A stretch of DNA of 64,000 nucleotides from Symbiodinium natans (lineage: Eukaryota; Sar; Dinophyceae; Suessiales; Symbiodiniaceae): contig CAJNDS010002180.1 of NCBI GenBank assembly GCA_905221605.1, positions 267,501-331,500 on the forward strand. Direction: 5' to 3'. A program made the position numbers and the translations under genes. Shown here in pieces: positions 28,101 to 40,600 of the stretch; within the stretch, counting starts at the first letter, position 1, and each line of letters opens with the position of its first letter. The notes below the pieces were generated by a model, which was not told the origin of the DNA, made no database searches, and worked only from the letters and a program-made list of their open reading frames with translations.

Positions 28101-28621
28101 ACTTCCCTAGCAATTCAAAGCTACCTTTCCTTCAGGGCTGAAGGGTATTTGAACGGGTAGGTAAAATCATATGTGTGTAGGTATATCTACAAAGATATGT
28201 AACAGATGAAATGAAGGCCACAAGCGCCAAGCGCCTCAAACAAGGTTGTACACAGTTTTGTTCTATAGCTACCACACAAACCGCTGAATTTCCAAGTGCA
28301 GTAAGTGCTTGGGGCAGCTGCTCATTAGACTTCTGTATCGCAACCACAAAATATAAGCCCTAAACTTGAAATTCGAATTCTAAACTTTGAATTTTAGACC
28401 CTAAACCCTAAACCCTAGACCCTAACAGGACTTATTCAGAGTGACACACATGGCTCCGGGCTGGGTTGAGTGTTGAGACGGTTTTAGGGGGGTTCAGGGC
28501 GCTTTGAGCTCCCTAGGAAGCTGGACAAGTGTGGATTAGGCCTCTATGCTTTTGATAGGTATGCACATGTTATATGTATGCTGTATGTGTATATGAATAT
28601 CTATTGTTTGATCTATACATA

Positions 28622-28654
<33 letters not shown>

Positions 28655-31600
28655 TTCCCCCCCCCCCACCCACCCACCCACCCCACCCCACCCCCAAAGC
28701 CCGAAGTTTTGTGGCTCTGAGTGGTGGCGAGTTTTTTTGGATTTAGCGCTTAGGGATTGGGTTCCTTATGCTTGTGGTAGGTAAGGCCTTGTGGATCTGC
28801 TGTTTGTAGTTTCTTTTGCGGCCTGTGAGGCTTGAACTCCAGACCCTAGAACATCCAGACCTTGAACCCTTGGGTTTAGGGTTTAGGATTTAGGGCTTAG
28901 GGTAACCCGACACCTCATCCCTAAACCCCAAAGGGTAAACTAGAGATCCTCAGCCGAAGCGCATCCTAAGCGCATCCTGAGCCGAAGAGCTTACATGGGA
29001 GTTTGCGAAAATTCGGGACCCCGAGATTATGACCCCAACAATACAACTAATTGCTTAAGAGCCCCCCAAAAATTAAAAGAACACAAAATAAAGCAAATAG
29101 ACTAAAAATATTCTTCCTTATTAAGGGTAATATAGGGGTTATTAGTTGTTTGTTTTTGGGGGGTTCTTAAGCAAATAGTAGAATAGTAGGAGCCGCTTAG
29201 AAGAAGGACCCCTAAGAAGGTGCCCCTAATTTCGGAAAGCCCCAAATGTTGATGTGCGCCGAAGGCTAAGTACGACCTCGCCAGCTCGCTGTGCCATCTG
29301 GCAAAGGACCAAACTGGGTTTAGGGTTTCGGGTTTAGGTTTTAGGGTTAGGGTTTAGGGTTGAGGGTTTAGGGTTTAGGAGTTTAGGGTTGAGGGTTTAG
29401 GGCTTAGGGTTTAGGGTGTAGGAGTTTAGGGTTTAGGGTTTAGGAGTTTAGGGTTGAGGGTTTAGGGTTTAGGGTTAGCGTTTAGGGTTTAGGGTTTAGG
29501 GTGTAGGAGTTTAGGGTTTAGGGTTTAGGAGTTTAGGGTTGAGAGTTTAGGCTGTAGGGTTTCAACTTTAGGGTTCGAGTTTGGGGGCTTAGGGGTTTAC
29601 ATGGCTTCAGGGGTTGAGGGTTTAGGGAATTTCGGGGTTTTAGGGTTTGGGGATTTGAGGGTTTCTGGTCTCGTGAGTCGCAGAGGTGGACGCTTCGCCC
29701 CTCACTGCACTGCTGGCCAGGACCACAACCGCTCCTGCGGCAAGGTGCTTCCGACAGCATATGCGTTTAGCCCTGGGCTTTGGCAGTCTGACCCCTCACG
29801 CCCCCGCCCAGAATAAAGGGTAGCAAAACAATATCGAAATACTGCAAGAATCCCAAGCCTCGAAAGCCCTGAAAATTCCGAAAGCCCCAAAAACCTTGGA
29901 ACTAAGCCCCTAAATCACTAAAGCCTTAAGCCTAACACCCGAAAAGATCCTGAAGCCCCGTCAATGCCCTGAGATTCCAAACCTGGAAGCGAACCCCAGG
30001 CCTGGGAACAGCTCGGCCTGATCTACGAGAAGGAGCAGGCCTACAAGGCCTGAGAGAGGCATTATTTCTACCCCCCGAACCCTTACATGTCCCGAAAAAC
30101 GATAAAACAAAAACCTAAATCATCAAACCCTAAACCCCTAAAGCCCACACACCCCTAGGCCCTATACCCTCTAATCCTCAACCCCTCAAAGCCCAATACC
30201 CGTAGTCTAAACCTAACCTATGGGCACCCCAGTCCCAGAAGCCCAAAATCTCAAAGCCTGTGAGCTCTATGCCTTGGACCAACCTTTAAACCAAAAACCC
30301 TCCGAAAAAAAACCTCCAAAGGGCTCAAGGGCCTATACTCTTGGCGCCTCGAAGCACCTCAGGAATTCAGGCTTAGAGTTTTCTTGCAGAAGGCTTATGG
30401 TTCAGAGCTTTTTGGCTTAGGGCTTGGAAGCACTAAACCCTAAACCCTAAACCCTAAACCCTAAACCCTAAACCCTAAACCCTAAACCCTAGTAAAGGTT
30501 CAGAGTTTGAGTTTGCTTGGGTTCATTGAGCTCGGTCTTCCCAAGCTGATGGCCACAAACCCAGCGCCCCTTCAAGCCACCTTCAGCCCTCAGCCAAACC
30601 CAAGCCCGTGTACATAACGTTGTGTGTAATGTGTGTAGATATATGTATTTATTTAGGTATGTATTTATTTTTACTTTTTTACTTGCTTTTAATCTTTGTT
30701 ATTCACAATTGCATATATCTATATCTGTATCTAAATCTAAATCTATATCTACATATCTATGTATCTGTATATCTATATATCTTTATATCTTTATATGTAT
30801 ATGTCTATATGTCTATATATCTATATATCTATATATCTATATATCTATATATCTATATATCTATATATCTATGTATTTATGTCTATATCTATATCTATAT
30901 CTATATCTATACCTATACCTATATCTATGTGTGTGCGTGTGCATGCGTGCGTGCGTGCGTCCGTGCGTGCGTGCGTGCGTGCGTGCGTGTGTGTGCATGT
31001 GTGTTTTTGTAGTGCATATGTATGTGTGTGTGTATACACACATATATATATATATATATACATAAACCCTAAACCACGACATGGCAGGACGCGGCCTCGC
31101 ACTACGAGAAAGCCTGGGAGTTCTGCAACGAAGCATCCCCGGCCGTCGGTCGGCGGCCTCGGTGTGCGGTAGAAGCAGCGGGTTTAGGGTTTAGGGTTCA
31201 GGGTTCAGAGTTCAGAGTTCAGAGGTTAGGGTTGTGCGGTAGAAGCAGCAGGTTTAGGGTTTAGGGGTTCGGGTTGAGGGTTTAAGGTTGAGGGTTTAGG
31301 GGTTTCGGAGCCTGAAGCCTTCAGCCTGTTTGGCTTGGGACCAAAAAGCCCGAACAACAATTATTGCAGATTTGGGGGGCTACATCTCTCTTGATTTACC
31401 CTTGGGATGTTCGCCGTTGTACTAACAGTCCTTCATAGGGACTATACAACTTTCAAAAGAACACCAATTTGGGGGAGCGGACTCGTCACATTAGCCGAGA
31501 GGAGGTTTTGCACGGGTTTGCCTTGCAACTCCTCGGACAGCCATGCAGAACCGCCGGGAGCCCTAAACCCCTAAAAGCCCTAAACCCCTAAAAGAACCCT

Positions 31601-34600
31601 GAACCCTAAAAAGCCCTAAACCCTAAAAAACCCTAATCCCTAGACCCGGGAAGCTCTTTGCTGTTCAGTCGCAGGGGTCCCCCGTGTGAAGCCTCAGACG
31701 GTCGACAGCCATGGCCGCCACCGGCAGTGCGCAGATCTATGAGCCTTGGGACCAACTGAACCCTAAAGGGGTTTATGGGTCCTTATACCTTAATAGGAAT
31801 TATAGTAGTATCGGGTATATAGGCACAGTTTTTTTCGGTTCACTTCGTCTCCAAGGAGGGCCTGAACCACGCAACCGCGATGCCGGAGCAGCGCAAGGGC
31901 CCTCGCTGGCACCTCATCGGTGCCGGCGTGGTGCTGCTGGCGGTCGCGGGCGTGGCCGCCAAGGCGTACGCGTCCTCCGGGGCCCTGTTCTCCGCCAGCG
32001 CCGGGCGCGGAGGCGAGATTCAGGATTGGGAGGAGCTCCCAGGGATGGACAAGGTCATCAAGAAGGCGCAGTCCTTGACGCTCAAGCACCCGCTCCGCAA
32101 CTTGAATGATCTGTTCTACGACTCCCAGCCGGAGGAACTTCCTTGGATCCGTACCGAACCTGGGTGCATGTTGAGTATCCGTTCAATTATTCTGTTGTTT
32201 CGGGTTTTATATGTGCATATATTTCTAAATGTATGTATGTATGTATGCATGCATGCATGCATGCATGCATGTATGTATGTATGTATGCATGTATGTATGT
32301 ATGTATGTTTTTGTTGTTTCTTCACCGAAGAAGCCAGAGGCGTGCTTTGTTTCTTACCCTGTCAAGTTTGGGGCACCAGGAATGCGTGATCGACACCGTT
32401 CAGGCAGCAGCCTACCTGGGCCAGGCCGTTGTTTTCCTCTACAAGGCCATCGACTACGCTCCTCATCTGGCTCAGTAACAATAGCTGCTCACCGTTCGAT
32501 ATAAAGTTTCGTTTTTTTTTCAGCTGAAGGAAAAGGTTAGCTAGCAGCCGAGTTGCTGAAAACCCCAAACCCTATACCCTATACCCTATACCCTATACCC
32601 TATACCCTAAACCCTGAACCCTAAACCCTAAACCCGAAACCCTAAGCCCTAAGCCTTTCCCGTGCTGCCTAGAATGGCCTCGAGTGCCCGGACAACTCCC
32701 CGGTGGGCTGCGCCGCGAGCGTGGCAGGCTTCATCACATCCATCAGCTGGATCGCCTCGTACCTTGGGGACCAAAAGGAACCCCAATAGGGTTTAGGGTT
32801 TAGGGTTTAGGGTTTAGGGTTTAGGGTCCATGTACCTTAGTACTTGTTAGAGTCCCCAAAAGGGTTTTATGGGAATTAGAGCAGTGTAATTAGGGTATAT
32901 ACCCCCCATTTTAGGGTTCACGTCGTCCCAAAGGTACCTGTCCTTCGCAGCCAACGCCTGCGGCCAGGCCGTGAACTCGGGCGCGCTCTGCGCAGGCGCC
33001 GAGAGGGCTGCCAACGTTCTTTTGAAGTTGATACTGTATAGAACTTGGGATGGGGATAGCAGGCCGCTCTTTCTCCTGCTAAGATTAGCCTTCATGCCTG
33101 TGGCACAGGCGACTTCACGGCTCTCATGGCCAATTTTGGCGAGATCGCGACGGTCGGTGCCGCAGTGAAGGCGGACTGCGACTTCGGCAAGAACGCGATC
33201 AGCATCCTCACGAATCCGGACCCTGTCTCCCCACCCTGGGCCCAGTTCGTCCCCGGCGGCGCCGGACCCGAGGCCGAGAAGATCCTTGCGATCAAGGGCC
33301 ACCAGGAGGCCAAGCGCAACAGGGACTTCGACATCACGCAGCCTGCTGTTGGTTAGCAGGGAATGAGGGAATTAGGACCCCTATCTCCCCTTGTATATAC
33401 CCTTTCAGGGGTAATTATATACAGGGTACCTCATTTCCCCCAGTGCTAAGCCAACAGCAAGGCAGTGCGTCATGGACGTGACCAACTCCGCCTCCTACAT
33501 CGTGCGAGTCATCCTTCAAATTCGGGCGGCTGGCAGCGCCTGCCCAGACCCCAAGGCCTGGTATGATAGGGGCCTTAAGAATTAAAATAGGGCTTTAGGG
33601 GGGTCATTATGGTACATAATTAATACCGTAAGTAAGTAGAATAAGGTTTTGAGAGGGTTATGGTAGTTACAAATTTAAAGGGACCATAACAAGGAATACG
33701 ATTGCGAGTTATTCCGACCCCCAGGCCTGTGCTGTCGGGATCATGAACATCATCTCCTCCTTCGCGTGGATCTCCCAGTTCACAGCCTTGGCCGTGTCGG
33801 ACTGCCAGGTGGGGATGTACGAAATTATCGGGTGCCCATAAAGAAAGGCCCTTAAAGAGTAGGATCCCGGATCCCCGGACCCCAAAAAAGGTAACCCGAG
33901 TTTCGGAAGCAGCCAGGTGGGTGCCGACCAGAAGGCACTCTGCACAGCCGACATATCCGAAACTAGGATGCCAAGCAGCGCCCTCGTTCCCTGTTTTTTT
34001 GATTTTTTGGGGGTGAGGGGGGGGGGGGGGGTGGCTAGCGGCTAGCTGACTTTTTCAAACTGTCCTTAAACTCTTCCCTTGACACGGTACTCTTTTGCTG
34101 TTAGGTGTACCAGAGAGCCGAGGCTTCCTAGGTAGCGTTAGGGGACCCTTAACAAGGAACCCTTCGTAACCGTCTTCTGGCTCTCTTCAACAGGGACCTT
34201 ATTCAGAGGGTCTATATCCCCAAGGGCCCCCCTAAACCCTAAATCCTAAACCCTAAACCCTAAACCGACCCTAAACCCCAAACCCAAAACCCCATCCCCT
34301 AAGGATATGGTTGCGGCTGTGACCAACGGCCCTGCAGCCGGCATCGCCTCCACGTCCGACTGCGCGGACCTCTGAGCTTGGCTTTCTTCTGCCTGGTCTT
34401 AGGACTTAGGACTTTAACATTTTGGGTTTTCGCAGAAACTACAATAAGGAGCCAAAACGTTGAACTTTTAAGAGGGGTTCAGATGTCAGCCAAGCTATAG
34501 TGTGAATGTTTGTTTGACTGCCCTTTGCACGACTGTTCCCTAGACGGGCCAGTGGGCACAATTATAGTGTTTGGTGCAGTGTATAGTCGTGCATGTTTAA

Positions 34601-37600
34601 TTGTCCGGCGGATGTTCCCGGTCGCATTCCCAGAAGAGTCTGGAGACCGGCCGAAAAGGCGTGGTACTCTGACCTCCGGGTTTCAGGATCTCCTGTTGCG
34701 ATGACTTTTGGACCATCCGTCGTTGAACGTGTTGAGACTCGGTCGCACGCGTGAGAGCTGGCAAGAACGTCGGCTCTCCGCCGCAGGTTGCAGCGTTGGA
34801 GACGCGCAGTACAAACCAAGGGGAGGCTGAGACTTCATGGGTTCCCCTACCATCCCCTTCCATACTACCCGCCTAGGTTCCTCCCAGAATGAGGGCTATT
34901 TGGGGATAACTAAGCCTAATTAAGGCTGTCCACAGGGAAGGAACCTAGGCAAGGGAACACTGAACCCTAAACCCTGAACCCCTAAACCCTAAACCCTGAA
35001 CCCCTAAACCCTAAACCCTATATAAACTTGAACCCTGAACCCTAAACCTTAAGGGTAGTATAGAGGGGGGTAGTAGGGAAGCCCATGAAGACTCGTTCGC
35101 GTGGGCACTGCTGGGAGCTATTTGCCGTTCAGTCGCAAGGTCTAGGGCCACTGTTTGGAGCCTTTGGGGTTCAGGGGTCAGGGTTGTGCGGTTGAAGCAG
35201 CAGGTTTAGGGTTTAGGGTTTAGGGTTTAGGGTTTAGGGCTTAGGGTTTAGGGTTTAGGGTTGTGGAGCTTGAAGCCTTAAGATTGCCTGGCATGTGACA
35301 AAAAGCCCGAACAACAATTATTGCAGATTTGGGGGGCTACATCTCTTTGATTTACCCTTGGGATGTTCGCCCTTAAACTAACAGTCCTTGATAGGGATCA
35401 TACAACTTTCAAACGAACACAAATTTGGGGGAGCGGACTAGTCGCATTAGCCGAGAGGAGGTTTACACAGCTTTGCCTTGCAGCTCGCTGGACAGCCGCG
35501 CAGCACCGCCGGAAGCTCTTTGCTGTTCAGTCGCAGGGGTCGCCGTGGGAAGCTTCAGAAGGTCGACAGCCATGGCCGCCACCGGCAGTGCGCAGATCTA
35601 TGAGGGTCTGAACCACGCAACCGCGATGCCGGAGCAGCGCAAGGGCCCTCGCTGGCACCTCATCGGTGCCGGCATGGCGCTGCTGGCGGTCGCCGGCGTG
35701 GCCGCCAAGGCGTACGCGTCCTCCGGGGCCCTGTTCTCCGCCAGCGCCGGGCGCGGAGGCGAGATTCAGGATTGGGAGGAGCTCCCAGGGATGGACAAGG
35801 TCATCAAGAAGGCGCAGTCCTTGACGCTCAAGCACCCGCTCCGCAACTTGAATGATCTGTTCTACGACTCCCAGCCGGAGGAACTCCCTTGGATCCGTAC
35901 CGAACCTGGGTGCATGTTGGGTATCCGTTCAATTATTCTGTTGTTTCGGGTTTCTATAATATGTGCATAGATTTATAAATGTATGTATGTATGTATGTAT
36001 GTATGTATGTATGTATGTATGTATGTATGTATGTATGTATGTATGTATGTATGTATGTATGTATGTATGTATGTATGTTTTTGTTGTTTCTTCACCGAAG
36101 AAGCCAGAGGCGTGCTTTGTTTCTTACCCTGTCAAGTTTGGGGCACCAGGAATGCGTGATCGACACCGTTCAGGCAGCAGCCTACCTGGGCCAGGCCGTT
36201 GTTTTCCTCTACAAGGCCATCGACTACGCTCCTCATCTGGCTCAGTAACAATAGCTGCTCACCGTTCGATATAAAGTTCCGTTTTTTTTCAGCTGAAGGA
36301 AAAAGTTAGCTGGCAGCCGAGTTGCTCAAAACCCTAAACCCTAAACCCTATACCCTAAACCCTGAACCCTAAACCCTGAACCCTAAACCCTAAACCCTGA
36401 ACCATAAACCTTTCCCGCGCTGCCTAGAATGGCCTCGAGTGCCCGGACAACTCCCCGGTGGGCTGCGCCGCGAGCGTGGCAGGCTTCATCACATCCATCA
36501 GCTGGATCGCCTCGTACCTTGGGGACCAAAGGAACCCCAAAAGGGTTTAGGGTTTAGGGTTTAGGGTTTAGGGTTTATGGTCCATGTACCTTAGTAGGAG
36601 TTAGAGTCCGCAAGAGGGTTTTCTGGGAATTAGAGCAGTGTAGGGTATATAACCCCCCATTTTAGGGTTCATGTCGTCCCAAAGGTACCTGTCCTTCGCA
36701 GCCAACGCCTGCGGCCAGGCCGTGAACTCGGGCGCGCTCTGCGCAGGCGCCGAGAGGGCTTTGGACTTTCTACAACTTGGGATGGGGATAGCAGGCCGCT
36801 CGTTCTCTAAGATTAGCCTTTCATGCCTGTGGCACAGGCGACTTCACGGCTCTCATGGCCAACTTTGGCGAGATCGCGACGGTCGGTGCCGCAGTGAAGG
36901 CGGACTGCGACTTCGGCAAGAACGCGATCAGCATCCTCACGAATCCGGACCCTGTCTCCCCACCCTGGGCCCAGTTCGTCCCCGGCGGCGCCGGACCCGA
37001 GGCCGAGAAGATCCTTGCGATCAAGGGCCACCAGGAGGCCAAGCGCAACAGGGACTTCGACATCACGCAGCCTGCTGTTGGTTAGCAGGGAATGAGGGAA
37101 TTAGGACCCCGATCTCCCCTTGTATATACCCTTTAAGGGGCAATTATATACAGGGTACCTCATTTCCCCCAGTGCTAAGCCAACAGCAAGGCAGTGCGTC
37201 ATGGACGTGACCAACTCCGCCTCCTACATCGTGCGAGTCATCCTTCAAATCCGGGCGGCTGGCAGCGCCTGCCCAGACCCCAAGGCCTGGTATGACAGGG
37301 GCCTTAGGAATTAGAATAGGGCTTTTGGTGGATACTATAGTATGTTAATACCATTATATAGTAATTAGAATAGTTTTTTTTTTGGGGGGGGGGGAATTAT
37401 CATAGTACATGTATTTACAAAGGGGCCATAAGGGAATGCTATGAGTCACTATTCCGACCCCAAGGCCTGTGCTGTCGGGATCATGAACATCATCTCCTCC
37501 TTCGCGTGGATCTCCCAGTTCACAGCCTTGGCCGTGTCGGACTGCCAGGTGGGGATGTACGAAATTAACGGGTGCCCATAAAAAAAGGCCCTTAAAGAGT

Positions 37601-40600
37601 AGGATCCCGGATCCCCGGACCCCAAAGAAGGTACCCCGAATTTCGGAAGCAGCCAGGTGGGTGCCGACCAGAAGGCACTCTGCACCGCCGACATATCCGA
37701 AACCTGGTTCCCTGTTTTTTTATTTTTTTTGTGGGGGGGGGGGGGGGGTTGGGGGGTGGCTAGCGGCTAGCTGGCTTGTTTAAACTGTCCTTAAACTCTT
37801 CCCTTGACATGGTACTCTTTTGCTGTTAGGTGTACCAGAGAGCCGAGGTTTCCTAGGAAGCATTAGGGGGACCCTTGGCAAGGAACCCTTCGTAACCGTC
37901 TTCTGGCTCTCTTCAAAAGGGACCTTATTCAGAGGGTCTATATCCCCAAGGGCCCCCCTAAACCCTAAATCCTAAACCCTAAACCCTAAACCGACCCTAA
38001 ACCCCAAACCCAAAACCCCATCCCCTAAGGATATGGTTGCGGCTGTGACCAACGGCCCTGCAGCCGGCATCGCCTCCACGTCCGACTGCGCGGACCTCTA
38101 AGCTTGGCTTTCTTCTGGCTGGCTCTTAGGACTTAGGACTTTAACATTTTGGGTTTTCGCAGAAACTACAATAAGGAGCCTAAACGTTGAACTTTTAAGA
38201 GGGGTTCTGATGTCAGCCAAGCTATAGTGTGAATGTTTGTTTGACTGCCCTTTGCACGACTGTTCCCTAGACGGGCCAGTGGGCACAATTATAGTGTTTG
38301 GTGCAGTGTATAGTCGTGCATGTTTAATTGTCCGGCGGATGTTCCCGGTCGCATTCCCAGAAGAGTCTGGAGACTGGCCGAAAAGGCGTGGTACTCTGAC
38401 CTCTGGGTTTCAGGATCTCCTGTTGCGATGACTTTTGGACCATCCGTCGTTGAACGTGTTGAGACTCGGTCGCACGCGTGAGAGCTGGCAATAACGTCGG
38501 CTCTCCGCCGCAGGTTGCAGCGTTGGAGACGCGCAGTACAAACCAAGGGGAGGCTGAGACTTCATGGGTTCCCCTACCATCCCCTTCCATACTACCCGCC
38601 TAGGTTCCTTTTTTAGGGATAACTAAGCCTAATTAAGGTTGTCCAAGGGGAGGGAACCTAGGCAAGGGAACACTAAACCCTAAACCCTGAACCCCTAAAC
38701 CCCTAAACCCTGAACCCCTGAACGCCTAAACCCTAAACCCTATAAACTTGAACCCTAAACCCTGAACCCTAAGGGTAGTATAGAGGGGGGTAGTAGGGAA
38801 GCCCATGAAGACTCGTTCGCGTGGGCACTGCTGGGAGCTATTTGCCGTTCAGTCGCAAGGTCTAGGGCCACTGTTTGGAGCCTTTGGGGTTCAGGGGTTA
38901 GGGTTGTGCAGTAGAAGCAGCAGGTTTAGGGTTTAGGGTTTAGGGCTTAGGGTTTAGGGTTTAGGGTTGTGGAGCTTGAAGCCTTAAGATTGCCTGGCAT
39001 GTGACAAAAAGCCCGAACAACAATTATTGCAGATTTGGGGGGCTGCATCTCAGGGATTTACCCTTGGGAACTTGGGATGTTCGCCCTTAAACTAACAGTC
39101 ATAATAGGGATCATAAAACTTTCAAACGAACACAAATTTGGGGGAGCGGGCTAGTCGCTTTAGCCGAGAGGAGGTTTGCACAGCTTTGCCTTGCAGCTCG
39201 CCGGACAGACGCGCAGCACCGCCGGAAGCTCTTTGCTGTTCAGTCGCAGGGGTCGCCGTGTGAAGCTTCAGAAGGTCGACAGCCATGGCCGCCACCGGCA
39301 GTGCACAGATCTATGAGGGGCTGAACCACGCAACCGCGATGCCGGAGCAGCGCAAGGGCCCTCGCTGGCACCTCATCGGTGCCGGCGTGGCGCTGCTGGC
39401 GGTCGCGGGCGTGGCCGCCAAGGCGTACGCGTCCTCCGGGGCCCTGTTCTCCGCCAGCGCCGGGCGCGGAGGCGAGATTCAGGATTGGGAGGAGCTCCCA
39501 GGGATGGACAAGGTCATCAAGAAGGCGCAGTCCTTGACACTCAAGCACCCGCTCCGCAACTTGAATGATCTGTTCTACGACTCCCAGCCGGAGGAACTCC
39601 CTTGGATCCGTACCGAACCTGGGTGCATGTTGAGTATCCGTTCAATTATTCTGTTGTTTCGGGCCGTTTCTATAATATGTGCATATATTTATAGATGTAT
39701 GCATGTATGCATGTATGCATGTATGCATGTATGCATGTATGCATGTATGCATGTATGTATGTATGTATGTATGTATGTATGTATGTATGTATGTATGTAT
39801 GTATGTATGTATGTATGTATGTATGTATGTATGTATGTATGTATGTATGGATGTATGTATGTATGTATGTATGTATGTATGTATGTATGTATGTATGTAT
39901 GTATGTATGTATGTATGTATGTATGTATGTATGTATGTATGTATGTATGTATGTATGTATGTATGTATGTATGTATGTATGTATGTATGTATGTATGTTT
40001 TTGTTGTTTCTTCACCGAAGAAGCCAGAGGCGTGCTTTGTTTCTTACCCTGTCAAGTTTGGGGCACCAGGAATGCGTGATCGACACCGTTCAGGCAGCAG
40101 CCTACCTGGGCCAGGCCGTTGTTTTCCTCTACAAGGCCATCGACTACGCTCCTCATCTGGTTCAGTAACAATAGCTGCTGACCGTTCGATATAAAGTTTC
40201 GTTGTTGTTCAACTGAAGGAAAAGGTAGCTAGCAGCCGAGTAGCTGAAAACCCCAAACCCTAAACCCTATACCCTGAACCCTAAACCCTAAACCCTAAAC
40301 CCTAAACCCTAAACCCTAAACCCTAAACCTTTAACCTCTCCCGCGCTGCCTAGAATGGCCTCGAGTGCCCGGACAACTCCCCGGTGGGCTGCGCCGCGAG
40401 CGTGGCAGGCTTCATCACATCCATCAGCTGGATTGCCTCGTACTTGTCCTTCGCAGCCAACGCCTGCGGCCAGGCCGTGAACTCGGGCGCGCTCTGCGCA
40501 GGCGACTTCACGGCTCTCATGGCCAATTTTGGCGAGATCGCCACGGTCGGTGCCGCAGTGAAGGCGGACTGCGACTTCGGCAAGAACGCGATCAGCATCC

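Noticed and set aside
28132-28347. Minus-strand 71-codon frame with protein-like composition
   Set aside because: No family recognised, no splice or start support, and it lies in IFT139 intron 30; too weak to list as a gene.
30608-31172. Long frames rich in YIYIS or CVRAC
   Set aside because: They translate a compound microsatellite and appear on both strands and in several frames.
34510-34704. 64-codon frame repeated after each tandem gene (also 38237-38431 and 41903-42097)
   Set aside because: It is conserved only because the whole unit is duplicated; it follows the stop codon, lies in the probable 3' flank and overlaps minus-strand frames of similar length.
39679-40194. Long MYVC-repeat frames across the TATG tracts (also in copies 1 and 2)
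   Set aside because: A four-base repeat without stops opens every frame; the tract is intronic and varies in length between copies.
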